Assembly (NCBI GenBank): GCA_004380135.1
Contig: QXCR01000333.1
Location: 1-15,116, forward strand
DNA length: 15,116 nt
DNA from: Stemphylium vesicarium
Lineage: Eukaryota > Ascomycota > Dothideomycetes > Pleosporales > Pleosporaceae
Direction: 5' to 3'
Position 1 is the stretch's first letter, and each line of letters opens with the position of its first letter. Below the pieces are notes generated by a model. It worked only from the letters and a program-made list of their open reading frames with translations. It ran no database searches and had not been told where the DNA came from. Both the position numbers and the translations under genes were made by a program. Shown piece by piece: positions 1 through 9,023 of the stretch.

Positions 1-2
1 TA

Positions 3-164
3 ACTGCTCTAAAGGAGTTTGGGGCGCGTAGTGATGGGAAGAAGGCAAAGAAGCAGGTACGCGCTGAAGGAGGTGAGCCAACTCAAAGGCGCTGCAGACA
101 GTGCAATCAGACTGGGCATAATGCGCGTACGTGTAAGCAAGCAGTAGAAGTAGACTCTGAATAA
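3..164 (+). CDS. Fot1/pogo-like transposase, C-terminal fragment with CCHC zinc knuckle
   Basis: This is the last 53 codons of an open frame that enters from the left edge and stops at TAA 162-164. After a basic Lys/Arg/Gln-rich stretch it ends in a zinc knuckle, CRQCNQTGHNARTC, which fits C-x2-C-x4-H-x4-C exactly. Such a C-terminal knuckle is typical of fungal DDE-superfamily transposases of the Fot1/pogo group. The catalytic DDE domain and N-terminal DNA-binding domain lie outside the window, so activity cannot be judged. No stop interrupts the visible part and all four metal ligands are intact, in contrast to the mutated knuckles of the neighbouring gypsy elements. A retroviral-type Gag knuckle is the main alternative. 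It is less likely because a terminal repeat and TA junction follow within 130 bp. Confidence 0.75.
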   Translation, partial: TALKEFGARSDGKKAKKQVRAEGGEPTQRRCRQCNQTGHNARTCKQAVEVDSE

Positions 165-249
165 TATCTCGTGTTATATTGCTCTATACAGGGCCAAAGT
201 GGGCTGTTTTGCGCCAGAATGGGGTGGTTTTGGTGGGGGCTTGGCAAAA

Positions 250-283
250 GTGGTGCACGAACCTGTGTGGTGCACGAACCCGT
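250..283. repeat. 17-bp tandem repeat in the transposon terminus
   Basis: Two adjacent 17-bp copies (250-266 and 267-283) of GTGGTGCACGAACCYGT differ at one position (T versus C). They end 9 bp inside the transposon edge. Repeats in this position commonly serve as subterminal transposase-binding sites in pogo/Fot1 relatives. That role is inferred from position only. Confidence 0.7.
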
Positions 284-292
284 GAGGTACGT

Positions 293-482
293 TATATAAC
301 TACTAAATAGCGTATTTATATAGTTACTATATTTAATTTTAAAATCTAAGAATTAGTACTTAATTCTTAAACTCTTAAGTTATTTATTAATCTTTATATT
401 ATACTAAACTTATCTCGTCTATTACGCGCCTAGCTCATTCCCAAGAACTAACCCTAGGACCCTCTCAGGACGGACCTTCACA
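293..482 (-). repeat. Truncated LTR, reverse orientation (same family as solo LTR 5517-5984)
   Basis: Read on the minus strand from 482, this begins TGTGAAGGTCCGTCC and aligns base for base with the solo LTR that begins at 5517, over about 185 bp. Differences are mostly C/T and G/A transitions. The alignment stops at 293, where the Fot1-like transposon has inserted at a TA. The rest of this LTR should lie beyond the left edge. Whether it is a solo LTR or the 5' LTR of a minus-strand element cannot be told. The 5 bp outside its TG end are CCTAG (483-487). The first roughly 60 bp next to the TG end are nearly unmutated, and the far part is AT-rich. Confidence 0.8.
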
Positions 483-1012
483 CCTAGTACTTTCCGATCT
501 AGGCGACCCAACCCTGGCCCAGCCCTGGCCCAACCCCGACCCATTTGCCAGTCTACTCCTTAACTCTAGCTATAACTAAATAGCTTCTTAATACTAAATA
601 ATAGTTTGACCTAAGAAATAGAGGACGAAAGTGGCCCTACTTGTATAGAAGGAGAATAATACCTAAGTATTCTATATATATAATAAATAAACTCTTTTAA
701 TATTCTATAGTAGTAGTAGTTAAATAAAGATATATATTCTTAACTAGCTTAGATTATAAAAGACATCTTAGTAATTCCTATTACGAGAGTTAGTATTAAA
801 TATATTTTTAATATTACTAAAGATATAATTAGTAATTAGAGGTACTAACTAATTACTTAGATAATATAGTAAATAATCGTTTTTAAAGATATAATTTTAA
901 AGAAAGTAAAAAGCTATATTTATAAACTAAAGCTAAGCGTTAGTAATATATATTCTAATAAGATAGAGAATCTTTTTAAACTTCTAGTACTAATTAAAGA
1001 TATATACATAAT
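483..1012. other. Gene-free AT-rich flank between two elements
   Basis: No coding frame or RNA gene is recognisable on either strand. The first 65 bases (483-547) are GC-rich and unmutated, with short direct repeats of CCCTGGCCCA around 511-533. From about 550 onward the sequence is AT-rich with very few CpA/TpG, consistent with an older RIP-mutated repeat into which the outer gypsy element inserted. Its family cannot be named. Confidence 0.5.
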
Positions 1013-1017
1013 AAAGA
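1013..1017. repeat. Left target-site duplication of the outer gypsy element (AAAGA)
   Basis: AAAGA immediately precedes the LTR start at 1018. The same five bases follow the LTR end at 14292-14296. This is the expected 5-bp integrase duplication and ties the two distant ends into one insertion. Confidence 0.85.
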
Positions 1018-1249
1018 TGTAACACTCAGGCCGAAGGCCTGCAGTTGGGCGCATTCAGTCCCAACATGTTTGCTTCTTACACTCGCGCCTTGGCGAAGAT
1101 ACCTGCTTTTAACCTGCGCTTCGCGTAAGGGAAGAGAGGTAAGAATTATTCTTCTTACTACTACTCTCTTAGTGTAGTAATATAGAGCTATTCTCTACTA
1201 TTCTATTATAGTATAAAGTAAATACTATTACCTATAACTATTATTTATA
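1018..1249 (+). repeat. 5' LTR of the outer gypsy element (232 bp)
   Basis: It starts TGTAACACTC and ends at TTATTTATA, which corresponds to CCCCTTACA in the 3' copy, and aligns without gaps to 7868-8043 plus 14236-14291. Bases 1018-1125 keep their CpA/TpG (unmutated). From 1126 on, every difference from the 3' LTR is a C-to-T or G-to-A change in this copy. The clean and mutated halves are complementary to those of the 3' LTR. No primer-binding site could be recognised downstream, presumably because of mutation. Confidence 0.9.
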
Positions 1250-1382
1250 TAATAATTCTTCTTCTCTTAAAGCTAATAGTCTAGAGATAGCTCCTTCTAT
1301 ATAATTAGGCTACTTAGCTAAGATAGTAAGCTAAAGCTTTAGTATCTTAACCCTACTATAAATACTACGCAAGAAATGTAAA
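1250..1382 (+). other. Leader of the outer gypsy element
   Basis: This is mutated, AT-rich leader between the 5' LTR and gag. I see no convincing tRNA-complementary primer site next to the LTR; heavy C-to-T/G-to-A change would hide one. Confidence 0.4.
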
Positions 1383-2341
1383 CTATAAAAAAAGGACGTA
1401 CTTATAACGCTTATAGAGCGCATTTAAGCTATAAAAGAGTAATACGATAAACTCCTAGCCCTCTAATAATTACGCGAGCTAGAAGAGGAAGTCGCGCAGC
1501 TAGAAGGGCGCGGACAAGGGCCACCCCTAGCTAAAGCCAACCTTTTAGCTCGGAATCTCGCGACCCGCACCTAGAGCGCAGCTAGCCAGCCCGGCTTTGC
1601 GCACGTAAGGCGCACTTTGAAACCAAAAGACCTAGTAGAATATAAAGGAAAAATAATTAAGGAATACTACAAATTTATCTACTTCTACGAGATAGCCTTT
1701 TAGCTTCTACTATAAGAGTTCTATATAGACTATAATAAAGTTATCTAGTTAATATAATATCTAGAAAGAGATTCTAAGAAGCTCTAGTATACGCACTTTA
1801 AGCGTATCTTTAAAGGGTAAAAAGAGATTTTAACCTAAAAATACTTTAAGTAGTATTTACTAAATTTACTTTCTAATCTTATTAATTATAGCCTTAAAGT
1901 AGCTATAGCGTATAGTTATATAATATAGTAAAAAGACTAGACTATTTAATTTTTTATTACCTACCTTAACGTGCTAAAAGATTAACTTATAGCCTATACT
2001 AAAGAGTAAAGAGTCTAATACTTATTTACTAAGCTAAGGCTAGAGCTATAGTAAGTAATTACTAATTACTTCTAAATTTTAGTAATAAGAGAAGATCTTA
2101 TTATCTTAGTATTAACTCTAAAAAGGAATCTACGTAGAATACTAGCCGCGTATAAGTAACTAAGCTAAAGCGCATATAGAGAAAAAAAGAAGAAGCTTAC
2201 TTTACTACTTTTTTCTTATAGCGTACTAAAGAAAATAAAGAATAAATATAATATTACTTATTTTAAGTACTAAAAGAAAGGTTACTATACTGATAAGTAT
2301 TAAAGTAGTAATCTAAATTAGCTACTAATTAATATTAATTA
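1383..2341 (+). pseudogene. gag: gag of the outer gypsy element, RIP-inactivated
   Basis: This is the degenerate capsid/nucleocapsid gene, in the frame of position 1479. It starts with a charged, coiled-coil-like stretch (LEEEVAQLEGRGQG, from 1479), then a Pro/Ala linker and a Gag core beginning PKDLVEYKG near 1627. It ends with a zinc knuckle at 2259-2300. The knuckle keeps its spacing (x2, x4, x4) and its Lys-Lys-Gly centre, but all four metal ligands read Tyr (YFKY then GYYTDKY), as expected when TGY and CAY codons become TAY. Many in-frame TAA/TAG codons sit where Gln or Trp would be. The start is approximate because no ATG survives in frame. The following pol frame lies at -1 relative to gag. 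Confidence 0.75.
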
Positions 2342-5300
2342 TATAGAAAAAGCCTAAGCCTTACTATAAACCTAGAATTAGTAAGGTATATATCTATAGA
2401 TATTTTACTAAGTATAAAGCGTATATATAGCGTAAAAGTAGACTTAGATCTAAAAAAGGAACTTAGAGTTATTCTAGATTCTTAAGTAAATATTAGCCTA
2501 GTTAGCTAAAAGATAGCTATAGAAATAGGTATAACGCCTATTAAGAATATAGAGCTCCTAAGACTAGAATAGATTAGCGTATAACGTTAGAGTACCTACG
2601 CGGCGTATACGTTTTAAGTGCGCCTATTAGATAATAATAGCATAGAATACTACACTAATGCTATAGCGTATAGAGTAAATAAGAAAGTAATTCCTCTACT
2701 CTTAGAAAACCCTTTCTTATAGTAAGAGGATATTTTAATTAATTATAGCTATTAAAAATAGCGCTAGAGCCTTATAAAGGTAGATATCTAGTTAGTAACT
2801 ACTAATAGTTTTCTAGAAGATATAGAGTATACTAGCTCTACTACTTACCTTCTAGGAACACTATAAGCTACTAGTATAAGTTTAGAATGCAAAGCGCGCG
2901 TATACGATATTCACGCAGCGCAAGAACCGCGCATCCCTAACGCATTACTAGACTACGCTAATATTTTTAATAATAAGAAAGCTATAACTCTTCTAAGTTA
3001 TAAGAGCTTAGATTATATAATCTCTATCTAGCTAGGTAAAGAGCCGCCTTATAGACTATTATATACCCTCTCTTCTTATAAGTTATAGCTACTCTAAGAA
3101 TATATAGAGGAGGCCCTTTATAGAGAATAGATCTGCTATAGTATAAGCCCTACTAGCGCACTAATTATCTTTATACTAAAGAAGAATAGTATACTTTATC
3201 TTTATATAGATTATTATAGCTTAAACTCTATTACTATAAAAAATTATTACCTATTACTACTTATTAGAGAGACGTTAGACCGCCTATTAAGTGTATAATA
3301 CTATATAACTCTTAATCTTAAGAACGCCTACTATTATATATAAATTAAATTAAGAGATAAGTAGAAAATAGCTTTTTAAACCTAATATAGGTATTTTAAG
3401 TACTTAGTTATATCTTTTAGACTTACTAATACTCTAGTAAGCTTTTAAGCCTATATTAATAGGGCTCTAAGTAGGTATTTAGATTATATATGTGTAGTAT
3501 ATCTAGATAATATACTTATATATACCCACGAAGACGATATTGCGCTATACTAGTGCGTAGTACGCGCTATACTATAATTACTAAGAGAAGCTAAGTTATT
3601 TATAAACCTAAAGAAATGCACTTTTGCGGCTAGCGAGGTGCATTTTCTAGAGTTTATTATAATAAGGTAAGGCGTACGCGCTAATCTTACGCGCGTTAAG
3701 ACTATTATATAATAGCTAATACCTACTAATACTAAAGAGCTATAGTTCTTTTTAGACTTTATAAACTTCTATTAACGCTTTATTAAGTATTACGCTATAG
3801 AAATAGCACCCCTTATAGATATCCTTAAGGGGAAATAAGTATTCTATTAAAATAAGGCTATAGATACTTCTTTTATAAGGCTAAAGAACCGCTTTATATA
3901 TACGCCTATTATGCGCTATTTTAATAAGACACTTCTAATCTATATTAAGATAGATACTTCTATATTTACTATCTTAAGTACACTATTATAGTTATTTAAA
4001 GATAATAAGTAGTACTTAGTTACTTTTATTTTAAGGAAACTCTAGAATATAGATTAAATTATAAAGTATACAACCTAGAACTACTAGCTATTATATATAG
4101 CTTTAAGTAGTAGCGGCACTACCTAGAGGGTGTATAGTATACTATTTAAGTTTTAACTAATTATAATAACTTATACTTAATCTACGTAGTATAGAAGCTT
4201 AACTCGCGTTAAGTACGCTAGACTCTATATCTAGAAGCTTTTAATTTTAAGATAAAGTACTATCTAGAAAATACTAACTCTATAGATAGCCCCTCTAGAA
4301 GAGCGGATTATAAGTAGGAAAACTTATCTCTAACTTAGTTATTACCTACTCTATAGAATAAACTTCTAGTAAGAGTAGAGTATAGTAGAGCGAGAGGATC
4401 CACACCTAGGCTTAGTCTAGTGGGCGCGTGTGAGATGTACGTAGCTAACGTTTGCAGAGCCGTGAAGGTCCCTACTACTGGCGCCATGGGATGCATACCA
4501 TGCGTGCCACGCTCACTGGCTAGGGTACTAGTTAGTAGCGAACCTGTGCTAGTAGAGTCGGAAGCTCTAATAGATGTTCTACTCTAGTTGCAGCAAAGGG
4601 ACGCCTTTACCTAGTAGCGGGTCGCGGACTCTAAGCGAGTAATACGCACTCGAAGTAGTAGAGATGCGCTAGTTTGGCGCATTAACGAAAAGGAAGTCCT
4701 AAGATATAATAGTAGGATTTATATTCTAGGGGAACTAGCTATTAAGTAGGAGATTTTATTCTAGAACTATAACACGCGCATAATAGGCTATTTTAGCGTA
4801 CGTAGGACGCTTAAGCTTATTAGTAGGCTATATTATTAGCTATTACTTAGCTATAATATCTAAGAATACGTAAAGACGTATATTATATATTAAAGGAGTA
4901 AAGCTCTATAGTATAGTAAATATAGTAAGCTATTACTACTACTAATCTTATAGAATATCTTTAAGGAAATTACTCTTAATTTTATTATAGAGTTACTACT
5001 AGTAAAGAATAGCTTAGATTACGTCTTTAATATAGTACTTATAATAGTTAACTACTTCTTAAAAATAGTAATCTATATACCTACTTTAAAGACTTAAAAC
5101 GTAAAGTAATTTACTAAATTTTATCTTAATTAAATTATCTTATAGTATAGAATCTAGAAAGATATTATATTAGACTATAATTTAGTCTTTACCTTAATAT
5201 TTTAAATAGAAATCTACTACTAACTATAAGTAAAGCGTAAGCTTAGTATAGCTTTCTATTTATAAATAGATAGATAAACTAAGTACTAGAACTAAACTAT

Positions 5301-5516
5301 AGAATAATACCTTAGAATATTTACTTTAGATAAGTAAGATAACTAAGTTTTATTATTAGTAATAGTATAGTTTACTTATAATAATTTAATTTACGAATTA
5401 ATAAAAGCGACACTATTTTACTTAGTATATAGTAAGCACCCCTTGCTCTCTACGCCTCCTAAGGACAGCAGGCAAGAGGGGGAGTTGCCAGACGCAGTCG
5501 ATAGAATTTAGCGCAT
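2342..5516 (+). pseudogene. pol: pol (protease-RT-RNase H-integrase) of the outer gypsy element, RIP-inactivated and frameshifted
   Basis: This is a degenerate polyprotein. The protease site reads LDS at 2474-2482. RT spans about 2945-3540, with recognisable blocks DYYSLNSITIKNYY, LKNAYYYI, and YLDN at 3500-3511, where the second catalytic Asp of YxDD is Asn. This part stays in one frame from 2462 to about 4039. At about 4040, near the start of RNase H, the reading moves to the -1 frame and holds it through integrase to the insertion at 5517. The integrase HHCC site has become Tyr at every ligand (for example YIIY at 4879-4890). Its catalytic residues appear as N, D and K in place of D, D and E. 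A less mutated patch covers about 4385-4700. The reading resumes after the solo LTR at 5988. Confidence 0.85.
5512..5516. repeat. Left target-site duplication of the solo LTR (CGCAT)
   Basis: CGCAT stands immediately before the LTR at 5517 and again immediately after it at 5985-5989. Joining across one copy restores the surrounding pol reading, which confirms insertion into an existing gene. Confidence 0.85.
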
Positions 5517-5984
5517 TGTGAAGGTCCGTCCTTAGAGGGTCCTAGGGTTAGTTCTCGGGAATAAGCTAGGCGCGTAATAGATAAGATAAGTTAAGTACGA
5601 TATAAAGATTAATAAATAACTTAAGAGTTTAAGAATTAAGTATTAATTCTTAGATTTTAAAGTTAAATATAATAACTATATAAGTACGCTATTTAGTAGC
5701 TATATACTTAAAGAATATAACTTAATATTTTATATATTTTATAAGGTCTTATATATCTTATACGTAATACTTTATAGAATATTATAGGATATTATAGAAT
5801 ATTATAAGATATATATAACTTATTCTATAGTAGCTTTCTACTAAGACTATAGAATTATATAAGCTATAAGGTAACGCTACCTATTAGTTCTTAAAGATTA
5901 GCTATCTACTTAACTTATATAAAGTGACTTCTTTATTACTTTCGTACATAGGTTGCCGTGCCCCGTCTTCTCAGGTTCGTAACA
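5517..5984 (+). mobile_element. Solo LTR (468 bp) inserted in the outer integrase gene
   Basis: It begins TGTGAAGGTCCGTCC and ends GGTTCGTAACA, the TG...CA termini of an LTR, flanked by a perfect 5-bp duplication CGCAT. No internal retroelement genes are present, so this is a solo LTR left by LTR-LTR recombination. Its first 180 bp match the inverted fragment at 293-482. The two ends (roughly 45 bp each) are unmutated and the centre (about 5560-5935) is strongly AT-rich. The outer pol sequence on both sides (about 5440-5516 and 5985-6025) is also unmutated. The family is unnamed. Confidence 0.85.
5776..5815. repeat. 10-bp tandem repeat, about four units
   Basis: The units are AGAATATTAT, AGGATATTAT, AGAATATTAT and AAGATATATA in a row within the solo LTR. 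AT-rich mutation may have improved the apparent periodicity. Confidence 0.65.
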
Positions 5985-5989
5985 CGCAT
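5985..5989. repeat. Right target-site duplication of the solo LTR (CGCAT)
   Basis: This is the second copy of CGCAT, directly after the LTR terminus ...TAACA. Confidence 0.85.
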
Positions 5990-6536
5990 GCACGACGCAC
6001 GCGCATTAGCACGGGAACACCTATAGAGAGTATAAGAGTATTAAAGCTAATACTATAATAAGAAATATAAACTAAAAGTTTTTTATAAGAGAGATCTCGT
6101 ACTTCTTAGTATAAGATATATTAACTTAGCTTATTAACTTAGTAAAAAGCTTTTTAGTAAGTTTATTAGGCTATTTTAGATATAAAGCGTAGTTAGAATA
6201 TAGGTATACTATCTACTTCTACTATCTAATTATTATATTTATAATATATTTTACGTATCTCTTTTAGAATAATAGAATTCTAGAGATAATTATAATAATA
6301 ATACCTAACTACTAGAGGTTACTATAAAAAGTAAAAAAGTTTAGAAAGTAGAAACGATTCTTAGAAAATAAATTAGAAAGAGCTAACTATAATACTAGTT
6401 AAGATAGAAAGAATATAATAAATCTTAAGATACTTAGACTTTAGTTTCTAATTTTAAAGATATAAAGGAACTAGTCTAAGACTTTAAAAAGATATAAAGC
6501 TTATAGTAAAAGAAGTAATAGAAAAGATTATAAGAA
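5988..6536 (+). pseudogene. pol: pol 3' part of the outer gypsy element: integrase C-terminus and chromodomain
   Basis: This continues the outer pol beyond the solo LTR in the frame of 5988, starting MHDARALARE. It passes through the typical fungal gypsy C-terminal integrase region (DLVLLS, then NIFYVSLLE near 6230-6265, where the usual His is Tyr). From about 6348 to 6490 it reads as a chromodomain: VETIL, then EYNKS, and VSNFKDIKELV at the end, with stop codons where Trp/Gln belong. In chromoviruses this domain steers integration toward heterochromatin. Recognition rests on residue pattern only. The stop position is uncertain because stop codons are frequent; about 6536 is my estimate. Confidence 0.75.
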
Positions 6537-6695
6537 ACTTATTTATAGCGTACTTAAGGCGCATACCTACTATATAGGACTTAAGGTATCTATATATATA
6601 AAAAAATATAAAAAATAAACCCTCTTAATTACTACTATTCTTACCTTTATTCTTATCTACCCGCTCCTTACTACCTAGAGGCGGGAGGGACTTAA

Positions 6696-6761
<66 letters not shown>

Positions 6762-7853
6762 CTCCTATACTATTACCCTAGAGAAATATTAGTAAAAGAA
6801 AAATATTAAAAAATTAATAAGCGCGTACTATTCTAGTAGTATAAGCTACTAGCTACTCTAAAGTAGCTATAATTCTATACTACTTAACTAGAATTAGACT
6901 TAAATACTAAAGTAAAGTTACTAAAACTTAAGTAGAAATCCTAAGAGAAGTCTTAGAATAGATAGTAATATAGTAGTAGTTTATAAGCTTTAGATTAAAT
7001 TAGTACTAATAACGCGTAAGCTTAACGCTAGTAGTAATTACACTAGCGTTAGTCTTAGAATTTTTAGTAGTATTAATAGCAGCGTAGTACTAAGCGTGAA
7101 GCTAGTGTAGGCGATTAAGGCGGCCGTTTATCTTAGTAGGTACCTATTTAGATTAGCTAAGGCGCAGTACTTACGGAATATCTTAATTACTCACTAAAGT
7201 GTAGCCACCCCGATTACTAGCAGAGTAATGCTCGTAGCGGCGATGCTCCGACTTCTAACACATCTTATTGTGCCTAACGACACTCTAAGCGCAGCGCGTG
7301 TAAGTCGCAACTAAGGCGACCTAGTTAGCGCGCTTTTTAAGGTCGCTAAATATAAATAGGCGAGTACTATATAAGTAGGATTTCTTAATATATTTAGAGT
7401 TTAGATAATAAACTATAATAAAGAGTATAGCGTGCGCTAAGAGTGCGTTAGAAAAGTATAATAGTATTATTATAGTAGTGTCAAATAAGAGAGTAAGGAT
7501 AAAAAGTTTCTATTATAATAATATAATAAATAGTTACTATAATAAAATTAAAAAATAACTATCCGCACTTACTATAATAATAAAGTAGGCGACTTAAAGA
7601 AGTAAAGTAAATAATATTTAGTACTTATTATAAAAACGTAAATAGCGTTTATTACCTCTTAAATCCGCATTTACTACAACATCATCCTAAACAAACCGGG
7701 GACGCGCGCAATAGTGGTTATAGCGGCAGCGCACCGCTGCGGCGCACGTGCGACGCGCGATAGACGGACAGTATCTAGACACTCTTTTCCTATTTCTCCC
7801 CTTAAGAGTTTTTAGGTTTTTATTAAGGCTAGAACTATTAAGAATACTAGTTT
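6537..7853 (+). other. Long 3' internal region of the outer gypsy element, no recognised gene
   Basis: About 1.3 kb lies between the pol end and the 3' LTR, long for a gypsy element. It contains an (ATT)n microsatellite. A stretch at 6821-7090, in the frame of 6821, has stops of the kind Gln codons would yield after C-to-T change, so it could be a decayed extra reading frame. I cannot support a function for it. Two patches are unmutated: about 7190-7310, and about 7660-7790, which holds a GC-rich hairpin GCAGCG-CAC-CGCTGC. An undetected older insertion here is possible. Confidence 0.5.
6697..6761. repeat. (ATT)n microsatellite, about 21.7 perfect units
   Basis: This is 65 bp of uninterrupted ATT trinucleotide, with no imperfection across its length. 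It follows a GC-rich purine stretch (GGCGGGAGGGACT). Confidence 0.95.
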
Positions 7854-7864
7854 AGAGAAGAAGG
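7854..7864 (+). other. Candidate polypurine tract of the outer gypsy element
   Basis: AGAGAAGAAGG ends 3 bp before the 3' LTR at 7868, the normal place for the plus-strand primer of reverse transcription. The call rests on composition and position only. Confidence 0.5.
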
Positions 7865-7867
7865 CTC

Positions 7868-8043
7868 TATAATACTTAGACTAAAGGCCTATAATTAGGC
7901 GTATTTAGTTCTAATATATTTACTTCTTATACTTACGCCTTAGTAAAAATACTTACTTTTAACTTACGCTTCGCGCAAGAGAAGAGAGGTAAGAATTATT
8001 CTCCTTACTACCACCCCCTTAGTGTAGTAATATAGAGCCATCC
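7868..8043 (+). repeat. 3' LTR of the outer gypsy element, first part (176 of 232 bp)
   Basis: It aligns without gaps to 1018-1193. From 7868 to 7980 this copy carries the C-to-T/G-to-A changes; beyond that it keeps C where the 5' LTR has T. It is interrupted at 8043/8044 by the inner gypsy element and resumes at 14236. Confidence 0.9.
8039..8043. repeat. Left target-site duplication of the inner gypsy element (CATCC)
   Basis: CATCC precedes the inner LTR start (8044) and recurs at 14231-14235 just after the inner element. Confidence 0.9.
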
Positions 8044-8260
8044 TGTAACGGGCTGAACGCCCTTTAGTAGAGCTCCTCGATGGAATCTCGGTGGACGCGT
8101 CCGATAGACGCTCAGATCACCTCGGACCGATGTTTATCCGACAGGTAGATAAACACTAGCGTAGATAGACTAATAGCTTCTTATTAAATATAACTACTAT
8201 ATACCTAGCCTTACTATTAGCTATCTACTCCTTAAGTGCTCCTAGAGCTAGCCCCTTATA
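8044..8260 (+). repeat. 5' LTR of the inner gypsy element (217 bp)
   Basis: It is gap-free against 14014-14230. In 8044-8142 this copy is unmutated wherever the two LTRs differ by a transition (about 24 sites). In 8171-8260 it is the mutated copy (about 15 sites). One transversion difference lies near 8066. No primer-binding site is recognisable downstream of 8260. Confidence 0.92.
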
Positions 8261-9020
8261 TTTTATATTTAATCCTAATTAATAGAGCCTCCCCGCGAAG
8301 CTCTATTAACGCGTTGCGCGTTAAGCTCCTTAACCGCTACTTTATTACGTGCGTGTAGATTAACCCACCGCACGGGATTAGTGTTATTTATAGCACGAAA
8401 GGCCTTTAGATAATAGCTAGATAATCTACTACAAGGTAGTAAGTCTATCTAGTAACCCTTCGTAAGAAGTAGTCGCTAAAGGTTAACGCGTTATAATAAA
8501 CTAGTAAAGTAAGTAGTAGCTAGCTAGAAGTAAGTCTTAATAGGAAGCTCTATATAATATCTTTAAAGGCTAAAGACCTAGACACTAATACTACGTAAAA
8601 GACTAAAGGCTAGTTAAAGCTCTAAATAGAAGATAGATAAAAGTCTACTAATAGCTACTTATAAGTCTAGAAATAAGCCTTAGTTAAAGTCCTATTAGAT
8701 CTCTAAGTAGAGGCATAGGCTGTAATTAAACGTCCCTCGTATAGAAGAGGACCCTAACTATTATAAGTATGAAGGCGACGTAAGTTACTAGGGGCTATAA
8801 TAGAAGTCTAGTATTAGACTAGTAAAGATTACTCTAAGTATCTAAAGACTACCTAGAAGGCGCTATAAAGACGTAGGCGCATAAGAAGACCTACTTAAGT
8901 CCTTATTATAGAGGAGTAGGCTATAAAGAGACTATCTATATAAGTTAATTAAAGAGCGATTAGAAGCCCTATAATTAAGATAGGTAATAATAATAGCACT
9001 AGAGACGTCTAATAATTAAT
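8261..9020 (+). other. Leader of the inner gypsy element
   Basis: This is about 760 bp before the inferred gag start, without a supported gene. It contains two overlapping hairpins at 8281-8324 and a less mutated patch around 8285-8400. The stretch 8700-8990 has some coding character in places, but stops in every frame prevent a call. Confidence 0.5.
8281..8324. repeat. Two mutually exclusive leader hairpins
   Basis: AATAGAGC (8281-8288) pairs perfectly with GCTCTATT (8300-8307). TTAACGCG (8306-8313) pairs perfectly with CGCGTTAA (8317-8324) around a TTG loop. The stems share two bases, so both cannot form fully. A role as a leader RNA structure is an inference. Confidence 0.55.
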
Positions 9021-9023
9021 TAG

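Larger units (their letters stand above)
1..292 (+). mobile_element. 3' end of a Fot1/pogo-like DNA transposon
   Basis: This is the right-hand part of a Tc1/mariner-superfamily (Fot1/pogo-like) element that enters from the left window edge. It holds the transposase C-terminus, a short 3' untranslated stretch, and a terminal region whose outer end reads, on the minus strand, ACGTACCTCACGGGTTCGTG. The element stops at 292 and is followed by TA (293-294), the expected target dinucleotide. The adjoining sequence aligns with the inverted LTR copy at 5517-5984 only up to this junction, which fixes the boundary. It still carries abundant CpA and TpG, so it is not RIP-mutated, unlike what it landed in. 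The left terminal repeat is outside the window, so the inverted-repeat length cannot be measured. Confidence 0.75.

Noticed and set aside
483..1012. A decayed transposase or other gene on the minus strand
   Set aside because: Frames on both strands were read and gave no consistent motif. Stops occur in all frames at positions not explained by C-to-T change of Gln/Trp codons.
4385..4700. A separate host gene in the GC-normal patch
   Set aside because: The translated frame joins smoothly with RNase H upstream and integrase downstream in the same phase, so it is pol sequence that escaped mutation.
293..5701. A 5.4-kb DNA transposon with about 180-bp terminal inverted repeats (293-482 and 5517-5697)
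   Set aside because: The right copy is part of a 468-bp TG...CA solo LTR with its own CGCAT duplication, and the left copy lies outside the outer gypsy LTR. They are two LTRs of one family in opposite orientation.
6697..6761. CRISPR-like or regulatory repeat
   Set aside because: It is a simple trinucleotide microsatellite without spacers.
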